A stretch of 46,301 bases of DNA from Caulobacter sp. HMWF025 (GCF_003060965.1 NZ_QAII01000130.1:30568-76868); one strand, 5' to 3'. Counted from the stretch's first letter, positions 8,394 through 16,056 are shown. Numbers and translations: made by a program. Notes: generated from the sequence alone by a model not told the origin.

Positions 8394-9869
8394 CTACTTC
8401 GCCGCCGCCGTCTCGATCAGGCGCTGATAGAACCGCACCATGCGTTCCACATTGGCCACGGTGATATGCTCGTCCGTGCCGTGGATAATCTTGGTGTCGT
8501 TGACCGACAGGCGCAGGGGCTGGAAGCGGTAGACGTCGGTCGCCACGGGCGCGAGGTAGCGACTATCGGTGCCGGCGGTGACCAGACCCGGCACCACCGG
8601 GGCCTGGCTCTCGGCGGCGGCCAGCCCCGCCAGGGTCTTCCAGGCGTCAGACTCGGTCGACGAGACGCGCGAGGGCTCGTCGGGGATCTTGGTCCAGGAC
8701 AGCTCCACCGGCAGGTCGCCCACCGCAGCCTTGGCCTGGGCCATCACCTTGGCCGAGCTGTCGCCGGGCGCGATGCGATAGTTGATCCAGGCGGTGGCGT
8801 CCTGCGGCAGGACGTTCTCCTTGGGCGAGCCCTTCAGCATGGTGGGGGCGATGGTCGTATGCAGCATGGCCGCCCCGGCCGGGGTCTTGGCGGTGACCTT
8901 CACCAGCAGGGGCGAGAACAGCCAGGTATTGGCGGCGGCCATCTTGACGATCGGCGAGGCGTGCGGGGCCAGGGCCTTCAGCATGTCGGCCCCGGGGCCG
9001 CTGAATTTCATCGGGAACGGCTTGTCGGCAATGGCCAGAACAGCCCGCGACAGGGTCGCCACGCCGGTCTGGGGCGGCGGGGCCGAGCTGTGTCCGCCGA
9101 CGGCCGGGGCCACGACCTTCAGGGTCGCATAGCCCTTTTCGGCGGTGCCGATGATGGCGGTGGGCTTGCCGGTGACGGGATGGTCCTCGACCACGACCAT
9201 GCCCTCGTCGAGCACGAACTGGGCCTTGATGCCGCGCGCCTTCAGGAGATCGGCCGCCGCCCGCGCCCCGACGCCGCGCACCTCCTCGTCATGACCGCTG
9301 ACGATGATGACCGTGCGAACCGGCTTGAAGCCGCTGGCCGCGACACTCTCCAGCGCCTCGAACAGGGTCACCAGCGAGCCCTTGTCATCGATGGAGCCCC
9401 GGCCCCAGACGGCCCCGTCTGCGACGACCCCGTCGAACGGCGGATGGGTCCAGGCCGCTTCGCTGCCGGGCGTGACCGGCACCACATCCTGGTGGGCCAT
9501 CAGGACGACAGGCGCCAGATCCGGTCGCGATCCGGTCCAGGTGTAGACCAGGGTGTGGCCGGCGATCACCTCGCGGGTCATGGCCGCGTGGGCAGCGGGA
9601 TAGGTCACCTGCAGCCAGGCGTGCAGCCTGTCCCATTCGGCGGGCTGGTCATCGGCCCGGTCCTGATGGCTGACGGTCTGGAAGCGCACGGCCTGGGCCA
9701 GATTGGCTGTGGCCTTGTTCACATCGACCGGACGGGCCGAGGCCAGAGTCACGCTGGCCGGGTCGACCACCGCCGGTGCCTTGAAGGTCGCCGTTCGCAC
9801 CGCCACGACAGCGCCGACCGCCACCAGCAGCCCGCCGCCGGCCAGAGCCGCCTTGCCCAGAAACCCCAT
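8394..9869 (-). CDS. Membrane-anchored M20 family peptidase (carboxypeptidase S / PM20D1-like)
   Basis: 491-aa zinc peptidase predicted to act in the periplasm, tethered by an N-terminal hydrophobic segment (residues 7-26, no obvious cleavage site). M20 metal and catalytic residues: MAHQDVVP (H126), GSIDDKG (D161), SGHDEEV (E195, E196) and IIHGTDEHI near the C terminus. The order and the large insertion domain resemble yeast carboxypeptidase S and mammalian PM20D1, which hydrolyse or condense N-acyl amino acids. The ATG at 9869 has a G-rich Shine-Dalgarno run about 7 nt upstream; the longer open frame to 9929 lacks one. It is divergent from the CPBP protease gene across 217 nt. Confidence 0.9.
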   Translation of the reverse strand: MGFLGKAALAGGGLLVAVGAVVAVRTATFKAPAVVDPASVTLASARPVDVNKATANLAQAVRFQTVSHQDRADDQPAEWDRLHAWLQVTYPAAHAAMTREVIAGHTLVYTWTGSRPDLAPVVLMAHQDVVPVTPGSEAAWTHPPFDGVVADGAVWGRGSIDDKGSLVTLFEALESVAASGFKPVRTVIIVSGHDEEVRGVGARAAADLLKARGIKAQFVLDEGMVVVEDHPVTGKPTAIIGTAEKGYATLKVVAPAVGGHSSAPPPQTGVATLSRAVLAIADKPFPMKFSGPGADMLKALAPHASPIVKMAAANTWLFSPLLVKVTAKTPAGAAMLHTTIAPTMLKGSPKENVLPQDATAWINYRIAPGDSSAKVMAQAKAAVGDLPVELSWTKIPDEPSRVSSTESDAWKTLAGLAAAESQAPVVPGLVTAGTDSRYLAPVATDVYRFQPLRLSVNDTKIIHGTDEHITVANVERMVRFYQRLIETAAAK

Positions 9870-10034
9870 GACGCGTCCCCCCGCTTCCCTGTTTCGACAG
9901 ACTTTGGGGCGCGGCGCGCGGAATGCCAATGGGGATCGTTATGCCCGCCGGTTTTGATCCGACGGTCACCCGCCGCCCGACAATGAAAAATGTTTAAGTA
10001 CACACGGCCGTATTTTTGCCGCCTATACGCAAGC

Positions 10035-10049
10035 TGAGAATAATCATTA
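10035..10049. promoter_or_regulatory. Fur-box-like imperfect palindrome
   Basis: TGAGAATAATCATTA resembles the 7-1-7 Fur operator (TGATAATnATTATCA), differing at about three positions. It lies 38 nt upstream of the CPBP protease start, in an AT-rich stretch unusual for this genome, within the region shared with the divergent M20 gene. By eye this is the best such match I noticed. Regulation by iron is only a hypothesis. Confidence 0.3.
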
Positions 10050-10086
10050 CGGGGCGGTAAGGCGAGACTCTCGCCTGGATTTCATC

Positions 10087-11019
10087 ATGACCAGAACAGA
10101 ACTTTATGCGCCGCGCGCGCCCCGCCATCGGCGCACCTGGACCGCAGCCGCCATTCCCCTGATCCTGGTCTTCTTCATCGTCGGACAGTTGGTGACGATT
10201 TTCGGCCTGCTGAAGCCGATGGGCTTTCACCAGGCGGATCTGGCCACCCAGTGGCTGCCGCTGACCCTCCAGCTCCTGGGCTTCGGCTTTACAGCCTTGT
10301 TGCTGCTGGCCTGGGTCTGGCTCTTCGAGCGCCGTTCGCCGGCCACCCTGGGCCTGAACGACCGGTTCCTGCCGCGCTACGGCAAGGGCCTTCTGGTCGG
10401 AGCCGGCTTCCTGACGGCAACCATCGGCCTGATCTGGATCGCGGGGGGCTACCGGATTGAAGGCTTCGGCGTCTGGACCGCGCCCAGCCCGATGCTGTTC
10501 CTGCCCATCCTGGCCCTGTTCTTCGGCTTCATGATCCAGGGCGGGACGGAAGAGCTGCTGATGCGGGGCTGGCTGATGCAGCTGGTCGCCTCGCGCCACG
10601 GGCTGATCCTGGCCATCGTCATCAACTCCCTGCTGTTTGCCCTGATGCACGGCGGCAATATCAAGCCGTCGAAGGAACTGGCCCTGGCCATGGTCAACCT
10701 GCTGCTGTTCGCCGGCATGATCAGCCTCTACGCCATCAAGGAAGGCTCGCTGTGGGGCGTCTGCGCCTGGCATTCGGCCTGGAACACCCTGCTGGGCGTA
10801 GGCTTTGGCCTCGAGGTCAGCGGCGAGAAGGTCGCCGTACAGAGCCTGGTCGTCGACCTGGCCCCGGTGGCCGGTGCGCCCTGGTGGCTGACCGGCGGCG
10901 CCTTCGGCCCCGAGGCCAGCGTCGCGGCGACGGCCGTGCTGCTGGCGGGGATGATCTATCTGCTGGCCACCGGCGCGTTAAAGGACCGGACCGGGTATTC
11001 GGCACCGCTGGCGGAGTAG
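10087..11019 (+). CDS. CPBP family intramembrane metalloprotease (CAAX protease/bacteriocin-processing type)
   Basis: 310-aa polytopic membrane protein with about eight hydrophobic segments. The Abi/CPBP motifs are intact: GGTEELLMRGWL (E155, E156, R160), FALMHGG (H188) and AWHSAWNTL (H229, N233), which together form the metal site of Rce1-like glutamate proteases. The gene ends with a perfect 11-bp palindrome 12 nt downstream. An inverted repeat with 7-bp arms (10061-10067 and 10069-10075) precedes the ATG and could form a hairpin close to the ribosome site. Substrates of bacterial CPBP proteins are mostly unknown; none is suggested by the neighbours. A Fur-like box lies upstream. Confidence 0.9.
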   Translation: MTRTELYAPRAPRHRRTWTAAAIPLILVFFIVGQLVTIFGLLKPMGFHQADLATQWLPLTLQLLGFGFTALLLLAWVWLFERRSPATLGLNDRFLPRYGKGLLVGAGFLTATIGLIWIAGGYRIEGFGVWTAPSPMLFLPILALFFGFMIQGGTEELLMRGWLMQLVASRHGLILAIVINSLLFALMHGGNIKPSKELALAMVNLLLFAGMISLYAIKEGSLWGVCAWHSAWNTLLGVGFGLEVSGEKVAVQSLVVDLAPVAGAPWWLTGGAFGPEASVAATAVLLAGMIYLLATGALKDRTGYSAPLAE

Positions 11020-11030
11020 GGATAGCTTTG

Positions 11031-11054
11031 ATCCTCCCCCTAGAGGGGGAGGAT
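11031..11054. terminator. Perfect 11-bp palindrome between convergent genes, terminator-like
   Basis: Arms 11031-11041 (ATCCTCCCCCT) and 11044-11054 with a 2-nt centre. It resembles one end of the larger G/C-rich palindromic elements found elsewhere in this window, reduced to a single hairpin. It separates the CPBP gene from the convergent GNAT gene and may terminate either, although there is no long T run. Confidence 0.5.
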
Positions 11055-11072
11055 TTCAACGGCGCAGCGTTA

Positions 11073-11513
11073 TCAGCGCCGCCAGTGATAGGTCACGTCC
11101 GGCATTTTCTCTTCGTTGCGGGCCCCGTCGGTAAGCTCCTCGATCCCGAAGCCGTGCCGCTCGTAGAACGCCCGCGCTCGCACATTCGACTGGAAGGTGT
11201 AGAGCCGCAGCTCTTGCTGCTGGTCCTGCGCGAGCCGCACCAGCTCGCTCCCGATCCCCCGCCCCTGAAAGTCGGGGTCGACATACAGATGGTCGATCCA
11301 GCCGGGCAGCAGGGCGATATGGCCGCGCAGGGCATCGCCGTCGAACGCCCCCCAGACCGGGCCGTCGACCATCACCTTGTCGCGATAGAAGACGACATAC
11401 TCCTCAGCCGTATGGAGCGATGTGTCGTAGCCCGGGATCAGGGCCCCTCCGCGTCGATGCAGGTCTGCAGCGGCGGGACTTTCATCAGGGCGGAGGCGTC
11501 GCAGGGTGGTCAT
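11073..11513 (-). CDS. GNAT family N-acetyltransferase
   Basis: 146-aa acetyl-CoA-dependent acyltransferase. Motif A is clear: IDHLYVDPDFQGRGIGSEL, in which QGRGIG binds the pyrophosphate of acetyl-CoA, followed by the typical NVRARAFYERHGF of motif B. The acceptor is unknown; the family acts on amines of proteins, antibiotics or metabolites. The ATG at 11513 begins MTTLRRL. The 419 nt beyond it, before the next gene, are non-coding and hairpin-rich. The C terminus faces the CPBP gene across the palindrome. Confidence 0.88.
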   Translation of the reverse strand: MTTLRRLRPDESPAAADLHRRGGALIPGYDTSLHTAEEYVVFYRDKVMVDGPVWGAFDGDALRGHIALLPGWIDHLYVDPDFQGRGIGSELVRLAQDQQQELRLYTFQSNVRARAFYERHGFGIEELTDGARNEEKMPDVTYHWRR

Positions 11514-11567
11514 CCGGCGAGGTTAGGCCGGTGTTGAGGACCAGACAATTCATGCTCGGTCAATCAA

Positions 11568-11700
11568 CCCGCTCTTCCCGGCGAAGGCCGGGACCCAGAT
11601 TCAGCCTGAGCTTATGGGGATGATGCGCCTTCTGACTGGGCCAGACGCACCAACCTCCCAGGGTTCGATCTGGGCCCCGGCTTTCGCCGGGGAGAGCGGG
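11568..11700. repeat. Long imperfect inverted repeat with 34-nt arms
   Basis: Arms 11568-11601 and 11667-11700 match at about 30 of 34 positions, and most differences allow G-U pairs in RNA. The core CCCGGCGAAGGCCGGG is itself palindromic, so each arm can fold alone or pair with the other. Similar sequences are widespread between genes in caulobacters and sphingomonads as far as I recall; I cannot check copy number here. It occupies the first part of the 11514-11932 gene-free stretch. Confidence 0.7.
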
Positions 11701-11773
11701 AATTTTATAGCTCGCGTCCTGCCGCCCCTTCGCGCCGAAGGGGGTCAGCCCTTCATCTCACGGCGAGACGATC

Positions 11774-11869
11774 GCCGGTCTGGACAGGTCACTCAAGGCC
11801 GACGCTCCGCGTCGCAGCGAAGCGGTCGGTCACAGACCGATGTCGGTGGACTGACCTGCCCAGACCGGC
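11774..11869. other. Multi-hairpin structured element (possible ncRNA or degenerate repeat)
   Basis: Outer arms 11774-11794 and 11849-11869 pair at about 19 of 21 positions (GCCGGTCTGG... with ...CCAGACCGGC). Inside lie a small hairpin (11826-11830 with 11836-11840) and a weaker one (11803-11806 with 11821-11824), giving a cloverleaf-like fold. No tRNA signatures (T loop, CCA end, anticodon) are present. No open frame with coding character covers it. It may be a structured RNA, a repeat element or the remains of an insertion beside the low-GC gene. Confidence 0.35.
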
Positions 11870-11901
11870 ACGCTGCTGCCTCCAAGAGATGTAAGGCTGG
11901 G

Positions 11902-11924
11902 TCCGACCCTGGGAGCGGGTCGGA
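11902..11924 (-). terminator. Candidate terminator hairpin for the low-GC gene
   Basis: Perfect 8-bp stem (TCCGACCC 11902-11909 with GGGTCGGA 11917-11924, 7-nt loop) starting 9 nt past the stop of the minus-strand gene ending at 11933. There is no strong T run after it, so it may be a weak terminator or part of the hairpin cluster in this stretch. Confidence 0.35.
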
Positions 11925-11932
11925 TCACGACT

Positions 11933-12475
11933 TCAGAGCCATACGTCAGGCTTTACTCGAGCAATCACTTCTGAAACCTCGTGAATGAGGCCTCCACAAG
12001 CTTCAACAAAGGCATCATCTACATCCACAAGCGTGGAAATAGCAGATACGTCGCCTTCAAATTCATTCTCATCGTCTCGCGAGAACACCTTAAACGGCAA
12101 CGCGTCCCTTCTAGCGAGAAGCTTTTTGTAGCTGCCGCCTTCACCGTGCTTCAAAGCGTTGATAGCAAGCTGATAATCGTGAAAGCGCCTCTCCAGATCG
12201 GCCTCGCCAACCGACCTAAGAAGCTTTCTCGCTTCTTCGAAGCCGCCGGATTTATCTAGACTGTCCTGCAACATCGCTTCGAACACTGAGAACATGCCGA
12301 CTGCAAATATGGCCTTGGAAAGCCTGATCATCTGCAGATTTTTAACGTGTACAGTCGCTCCGTTCGTCTGAAGCGCCTCAATGGTTTCTGTCTCCGCTTC
12401 GTTCAGCGCGTTCAATGCCAACGATGCAGCACGATCGGCGAGCTCGGTAAATCGATGCACGTTTAGACCACCCAC
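11933..12475 (-). CDS. Orphan protein, possibly HEPN-like, low-GC
   Basis: I do not recognise a family with confidence. The 180-aa product is alpha-helical and acidic. The segment FHDYQLAINALKHGEG (about 98-113) resembles the Arg/Asn-x4-His helix region of HEPN-fold proteins, but the catalytic RxxxxH pattern is not convincing. Composition is clearly different from neighbours: by eye G+C is near 50% against about two thirds around it, and codon use includes many A/T third positions, which suggests recent transfer. The start is uncertain: GTG 12475 has no ribosome site, while GTG 12460 has GGTGG about 7 nt upstream. It is flanked by the hairpin-rich stretch and the aldehyde dehydrogenase gene. 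Confidence 0.65.
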   Translation of the reverse strand: MGGLNVHRFTELADRAASLALNALNEAETETIEALQTNGATVHVKNLQMIRLSKAIFAVGMFSVFEAMLQDSLDKSGGFEEARKLLRSVGEADLERRFHDYQLAINALKHGEGGSYKKLLARRDALPFKVFSRDDENEFEGDVSAISTLVDVDDAFVEACGGLIHEVSEVIARVKPDVWL

Positions 12476-12539
12476 AGGAGCATGAAGGCGGAGCCTCCCG
12501 GCCCCGCCCTCTCCGTCTAAGTCAACAACAGCAGCAAAC

Positions 12540-13979
12540 CTACTCCGCCGCCACCTTCGGCGCGTAGCCGAGGATCGCCTTGGTTTCGAGGAACTCGCCG
12601 AAGGCGTGGTCGCCCCATTCGCGGCCGTTGCCGCTCATCTTGTAGCCGCCGAACGGGGCCATCATGTCGGGCGCGGCACCGTTCAGGTTCACCTGGCCGG
12701 CGCGCAGTTGCGACGCCACCTTGCGGACCTCTTCGGGATTGTTGCCCGAGACATAGGCGGCCAGGCCGTATTCGGTGTCGTTGCCGACCTTCACGGCCTC
12801 GTCGATCGTGTCATAGCCGAGGATGGCGACGACCGGGCCGAAGATCTCTTCCTTGGCGATGGTCATGTCGTTGGTGACATTGGCGAAGACAGTCGGCTTG
12901 ACATAGTAGCCCTTGTCCAGACCGTCCGGCAGGCCGACGCCGCCGCTGACCAGGGTTGCGCCCTCGTCGATGCCCTTCTGGATCAGGCCCTGGATCTTCT
13001 TCCACTGCACGTCCGAGACGACCGGACCCATCTTGGAATTGCCGTTGGGGTCACCGACGGTGTGGGCCTCGGCGGTCGCGCGGGCGATGGCGATGACCTC
13101 GTCCATCTTCTTGCCGGGGACGAGCATGCGGGTCGGGGCGTTGCACGACTGACCCGAGTTCATCATCACCGAAGCGACGCCGCCCGAGACGGCGCGCTGG
13201 AAGTCAGCATCTTCCAGGATGATGTTGGGGCTCTTGCCGCCCAGTTCCTGGTGCACGCGCTTCACGGTCGGGGCGGCGTTCTTGGCCACCTCGATGCCGG
13301 CCCGGGTCGAACCGGTGAACGACACCATGTCGACTTCCGGATGGCTGGACATGGCGGCACCGACTACGGGGCCGTCGCCGTTGACGAGGTTGAACACCCC
13401 GGCCGGAACGCCGGCGGCGTGGAGGACTTCAGTCCAGATATAGCCCGAGAACGGTGCGATTTCCGAAGGCTTCAGCACCATGGTGCAGCCGGTGGCGATG
13501 GCCGGAGCCACCTTGCAGGCGATCTGGTTGACCGGCCAGTTCCACGGCGTGATGAAGGCGCAGACGCCGATCGGCTCTTTCACGATCCGGGTGGTGCCGC
13601 GGTCTTCCTCGAACTTGTAGTCCTTGAGCACGGCAATAGCCGTCTGGACGTGGCCGATGCCCATGGCGGCCTGGGCGCGCTGGGCCAGCCAGGCCGGAGC
13701 CCCCATCTCTTCGGTGATGGCCTTAGCCATATCCTCGAAGCGCTTCATGTACTCGGCCACGATCCGCTCGAGGATGTCGATGCGCTCTTCGCGGCTGGTC
13801 TGGCTGAAGCTGGCAAAGGCCTTGCGGGCCGCTATGACGGCCTTGTCGACATCGGCGACGCCGCCCATCGAGATCACGCCGGCGACCTCTTCCGTGGCCG
13901 GATTGATCACGTCCAGCCGCTTGGCCTCGACCGGATCGACCCAGGCCCCATCGATATAGAACTTGGTGTAGTCGCGCAT
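12540..13979 (-). CDS. NAD(P)-dependent aldehyde dehydrogenase
   Basis: 479-aa member of the ALDH superfamily that oxidises an aldehyde to its carboxylate. Active-site elements: TPWNWP (N147), K170 of VLKPSE, FTGST (221-225), QELGGKS (E245 general base) and SGQSCNAPTR with nucleophile C279, then EEIFGPV near 380. Length and the absence of targeting signals fit a cytosolic enzyme. The ATG at 13979 has CAGGAG about 8 nt upstream; the longer open frame lacks support. Close relatives act on diverse aliphatic or aromatic aldehydes, and no neighbouring pathway gene narrows this. The 64 nt after its stop contain the start region of the downstream low-GC gene. Confidence 0.93.
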   Translation of the reverse strand: MRDYTKFYIDGAWVDPVEAKRLDVINPATEEVAGVISMGGVADVDKAVIAARKAFASFSQTSREERIDILERIVAEYMKRFEDMAKAITEEMGAPAWLAQRAQAAMGIGHVQTAIAVLKDYKFEEDRGTTRIVKEPIGVCAFITPWNWPVNQIACKVAPAIATGCTMVLKPSEIAPFSGYIWTEVLHAAGVPAGVFNLVNGDGPVVGAAMSSHPEVDMVSFTGSTRAGIEVAKNAAPTVKRVHQELGGKSPNIILEDADFQRAVSGGVASVMMNSGQSCNAPTRMLVPGKKMDEVIAIARATAEAHTVGDPNGNSKMGPVVSDVQWKKIQGLIQKGIDEGATLVSGGVGLPDGLDKGYYVKPTVFANVTNDMTIAKEEIFGPVVAILGYDTIDEAVKVGNDTEYGLAAYVSGNNPEEVRKVASQLRAGQVNLNGAAPDMMAPFGGYKMSGNGREWGDHAFGEFLETKAILGYAPKVAAE

Positions 13980-14107
13980 GTCGTGCTCCTGCCCTTTGTG
14001 GATTCGAGGTCCGCTCTCATGTGGGACGCGGCGGCCCTTCTTCAAACAACCATTTTAATGATCGGCGTTCAGGTGGGAAGCCCCTGCGTCGACAGGATAG
14101 GAGTTCC

Positions 14108-14158
14108 ATGGTCGAATCTGTGGCCAGCTTGAGAGCAAGAGCATGCGCGACTCTCTGA
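14108..14158 (+). CDS. Putative 16-codon leader peptide overlapping the next start
   Basis: ATG 14108 is preceded by a good ribosome site (AGGAG at 14099-14103) and reads 16 codons, MVESVASLRARACATL, before TGA at 14156-14158. It overlaps the ATG (14143) of the exported protein in another frame, and that gene has only a weak ribosome site of its own. Translation of the leader could open the start site of the main gene. It could also be chance; no conservation can be judged here. Confidence 0.25.
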   Translation: MVESVASLRARACATL

Positions 14159-14613
14159 GAACCCTTGGCGCGGGTTGCCTCCTCGCCGCCCTGGCCAGCA
14201 CCACGACGGCCCTGGCGGCCGATAGCTTGTATTTCAAGCTGGACCGGAATCTGGAAACAGCGCGCCACAGGACCATGGGCTTTGTATTCCCACTGACCTG
14301 GTATCAGCCGGACCAGTTGGCAGAGGGCGCCGCAGAGTTGCAGTCGGGGCAGGTCTTCAACAAGTCGCCCGATAGGGTGGACGAATGCGAGGAGGTGGTC
14401 AGCATGCCGACCAACATGGCCAGCCACCACGCCGGCGTGATCTACGGCGGGGTGTGCACGATGACGATTGATGGCCGACGGCAACGCGCCGCAATCTGCC
14501 TTGACAACATGGTCGGCGATTCCGCCATCCGTTTGCTGCCGGCTACCGCTTCACCGGCCAACGACCGCCGGACGGCTGCCCTCCTGATGCTCGACGTCTG
14601 TTACGGGACCTGA
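14143..14613 (+). CDS. Exported protein with four mature cysteines, function unknown
   Basis: 156-aa protein that I do not recognise. Residues 1-25 form a Sec signal peptide (MRDSLRTLGAGCLLAALAST..., with ALA-AD as the probable cleavage site), so it should be periplasmic. The mature chain has four Cys (in DECEE, GGVCT, AICLD and DVCYG), compatible with two disulfides, and short conserved-looking blocks such as GFVFPLTWYQPDQL. It stands alone between the aldehyde dehydrogenase and the convergent NUDIX gene (10-nt gap). Its start may be translationally coupled to a short leader frame beginning at 14108. Confidence 0.7.
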   Translation: MRDSLRTLGAGCLLAALASTTTALAADSLYFKLDRNLETARHRTMGFVFPLTWYQPDQLAEGAAELQSGQVFNKSPDRVDECEEVVSMPTNMASHHAGVIYGGVCTMTIDGRRQRAAICLDNMVGDSAIRLLPATASPANDRRTAALLMLDVCYGT

Positions 14614-14623
14614 AGCGGCTCCT

Positions 14624-15094
14624 TCACCACATCACGTCCGATTCAGCCCCCTCCAGCGCCTCGACGATCCGTTGCCGGGTGGCCGGGGTGATATCGTCGG
14701 GCAGGGCGTCCGGCGCGAACCAGCCGACGGCATGGATCTCGCCCTGCTCACTGGCGGCGCAGGGCTCCCAGGCCTCGATCCGGTAGACCAGCACATGGTC
14801 GCCGGGATGCCGGACCTCATTGCTGTGAAACGACAGCAGGCGCGGACGGCCCAGGACCCTGATCCCGGCCTCTTCCTGCATCTCACGCGCCAGGGCGGTT
14901 TCGGCCGTCTCGCCGCGTTCGACCCCGCCGCCGGGCATGTACCAGCCGGGCACATAGGTGTGCTGGATCAGCAAAACCCGTCCGTCAGGGTCGGTGACCA
15001 GCCCCCGCACGCCCAGGGTCAGGCCCCGGTTCAGCCTGAACCAGGCATAGACGAAGGGGCGGGTGAAGGGTTCGATGCGACGTCGCCAGAGCAT
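14624..15094 (-). CDS. NUDIX hydrolase
   Basis: 156-aa phosphohydrolase with a complete Nudix box, GGGVERGETAETALAREMQEEAGI in register with GX5EX7REUXEEXGU, covering about residues 60-83. The family cleaves nucleoside diphosphates linked to another moiety. The flanking region HTYVPGWYMPGGG, with a Trp-Tyr-Met-Pro before the box, is common in a group annotated as NUDIX of unknown substrate. The N terminus (MLWRRRIEPFTRPFVYAWFRLNRGLTLG) is basic and aromatic and could contact membrane. The gene stands convergent to the exported Cys protein. Confidence 0.88.
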   Translation of the reverse strand: MLWRRRIEPFTRPFVYAWFRLNRGLTLGVRGLVTDPDGRVLLIQHTYVPGWYMPGGGVERGETAETALAREMQEEAGIRVLGRPRLLSFHSNEVRHPGDHVLVYRIEAWEPCAASEQGEIHAVGWFAPDALPDDITPATRQRIVEALEGAESDVMW

Positions 15095-15186
15095 GGCGGG
15101 AACTCTAGCGCGGCTTGACCTTGCGGTCAGTCCCCGAGGTCGCTAAAGCCCGGATTATCGACTGTCCTCCACCGGAGCCTTCGCCC

Positions 15187-15267
15187 ATGCTCGCGATCCT
15201 GATCATCGCCGCCTTCCTCGGCGTCATTTTCGCCCTGAACCTCACCGAGTTCGGCCGCGTCGACTAA
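15187..15267 (+). CDS. 26-residue single-helix membrane peptide
   Basis: ATG 15187 to TAA 15267 encodes MLAILIIAAFLGVIFALNLT followed by EFGRVD: one hydrophobic helix of about 18 residues and a short charged tail. CCGGAG lies about 9 nt upstream. The stop is followed after 4 nt by the ATG of the pteridine-reductase-like gene, so the two are likely co-translated. Amino acid bias is typical of a real small membrane protein and not of a random frame, but conservation cannot be tested here. Function unknown. Confidence 0.55.
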   Translation: MLAILIIAAFLGVIFALNLTEFGRVD

Positions 15268-15271
15268 GACC

Positions 15272-16024
15272 ATGACCGTTCGCGGCGCGGCCCTGGTTAC
15301 TGGCGCAGCGCGGCGGATCGGGCAGACCCTGGCCATCGAGGCGGCCCGGGCCGGCTATGATGTGGCCGTGCACCATCGGGGTCCGCCGGAAGAGGCGGAC
15401 GAGACCCTGGCGGCCATCACCGCGCTGGGGCGAAAGGCGGTTGCCCTTCGTGCTGACCTGACCAACGAAGGCGAGGTCGCCCAACTGGTCGGCCGGGCCT
15501 CGGCACTGGGTCCTGTGACCCTTCTGATCAACAGCGCCTCAAGCTTCCATGACGACCGCGTCGGGTCCCTGGATCGCGCGCTGTGGGACAATCACCTCGA
15601 GACCAACCTGCGTGCACCGCTGGTGCTGGCCGAGACCTTTGCGGCGGCCCTTCCACCCGAGATGGAAGGCCTGATCGTCAATCTGGTCGATCAGCGGGTC
15701 TGGCGGCCCAATCCGCAGTTCTTCAGCTATACGATCAGCAAGGCCGGCCTCTGGTGGGCCACCCAGACCCTGGCCCAGGCCCTGGCCCCGCGCATCCGGG
15801 TCAACGCCATCGGCCCGGGCCCGACCCTGCCCAACGTGCACCAGGCTCCCGGTGAGTTCGAGGCCGAGGCCGCCGGCACCCTGTTGCAGCGCCGCGCCAC
15901 TCCGGACGACCTGGCCGCAGCCCTGCGCTATCTCATTGACGCAAGGGCCGTCACCGGCCAGATGATCGCCGTGGACGCCGGGCAGCATCTGGGCTGGCTG
16001 ACGCCCGATATCGTCGCTCCCTGA
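15272..16024 (+). CDS. Short-chain dehydrogenase of pteridine reductase / FolM type
   Basis: 250-aa NAD(P)H-dependent SDR, probably reducing a dihydropterin. The cofactor site reads TGAARRIG (10-17), with an Arg pair as in NADPH-binding pteridine reductases, and N112 is present. Instead of the classical Ser-Tyr-Lys triad it has D140 (NLVDQR), Y153 and K157 (YTISK), with the same spacing as Asp181, Tyr194 and Lys198 of Leishmania PTR1. This and the directly following folB make a folate or biopterin-type role likely: FolM-like dihydromonapterin or dihydrofolate reduction. ATG 15272 lies 4 nt after the 26-aa peptide. A generic SDR role cannot be excluded. Confidence 0.88.
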   Translation: MTVRGAALVTGAARRIGQTLAIEAARAGYDVAVHHRGPPEEADETLAAITALGRKAVALRADLTNEGEVAQLVGRASALGPVTLLINSASSFHDDRVGSLDRALWDNHLETNLRAPLVLAETFAAALPPEMEGLIVNLVDQRVWRPNPQFFSYTISKAGLWWATQTLAQALAPRIRVNAIGPGPTLPNVHQAPGEFEAEAAGTLLQRRATPDDLAAALRYLIDARAVTGQMIAVDAGQHLGWLTPDIVAP

Positions 16025-16056
16025 TCGCCGCCTCCCGCAAGAAAGGCGAACCCCTT

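Noticed and set aside
8466..9986. Long open frame (506 codons) antisense to the M20 peptidase
   Set aside because: Shadow of codon bias; no motif, and the real gene is complete.
11774..11869. tRNA gene
   Set aside because: Cloverleaf-like pairing but no T-psi-C loop, anticodon arm or acceptor geometry.
12606..14132. Long open frame (508 codons) antisense to the aldehyde dehydrogenase gene
   Set aside because: Its product is rich in Gly, His, Asp and Arg with no domain, as produced by the antisense of high-GC genes, while the minus strand encodes an intact ALDH.
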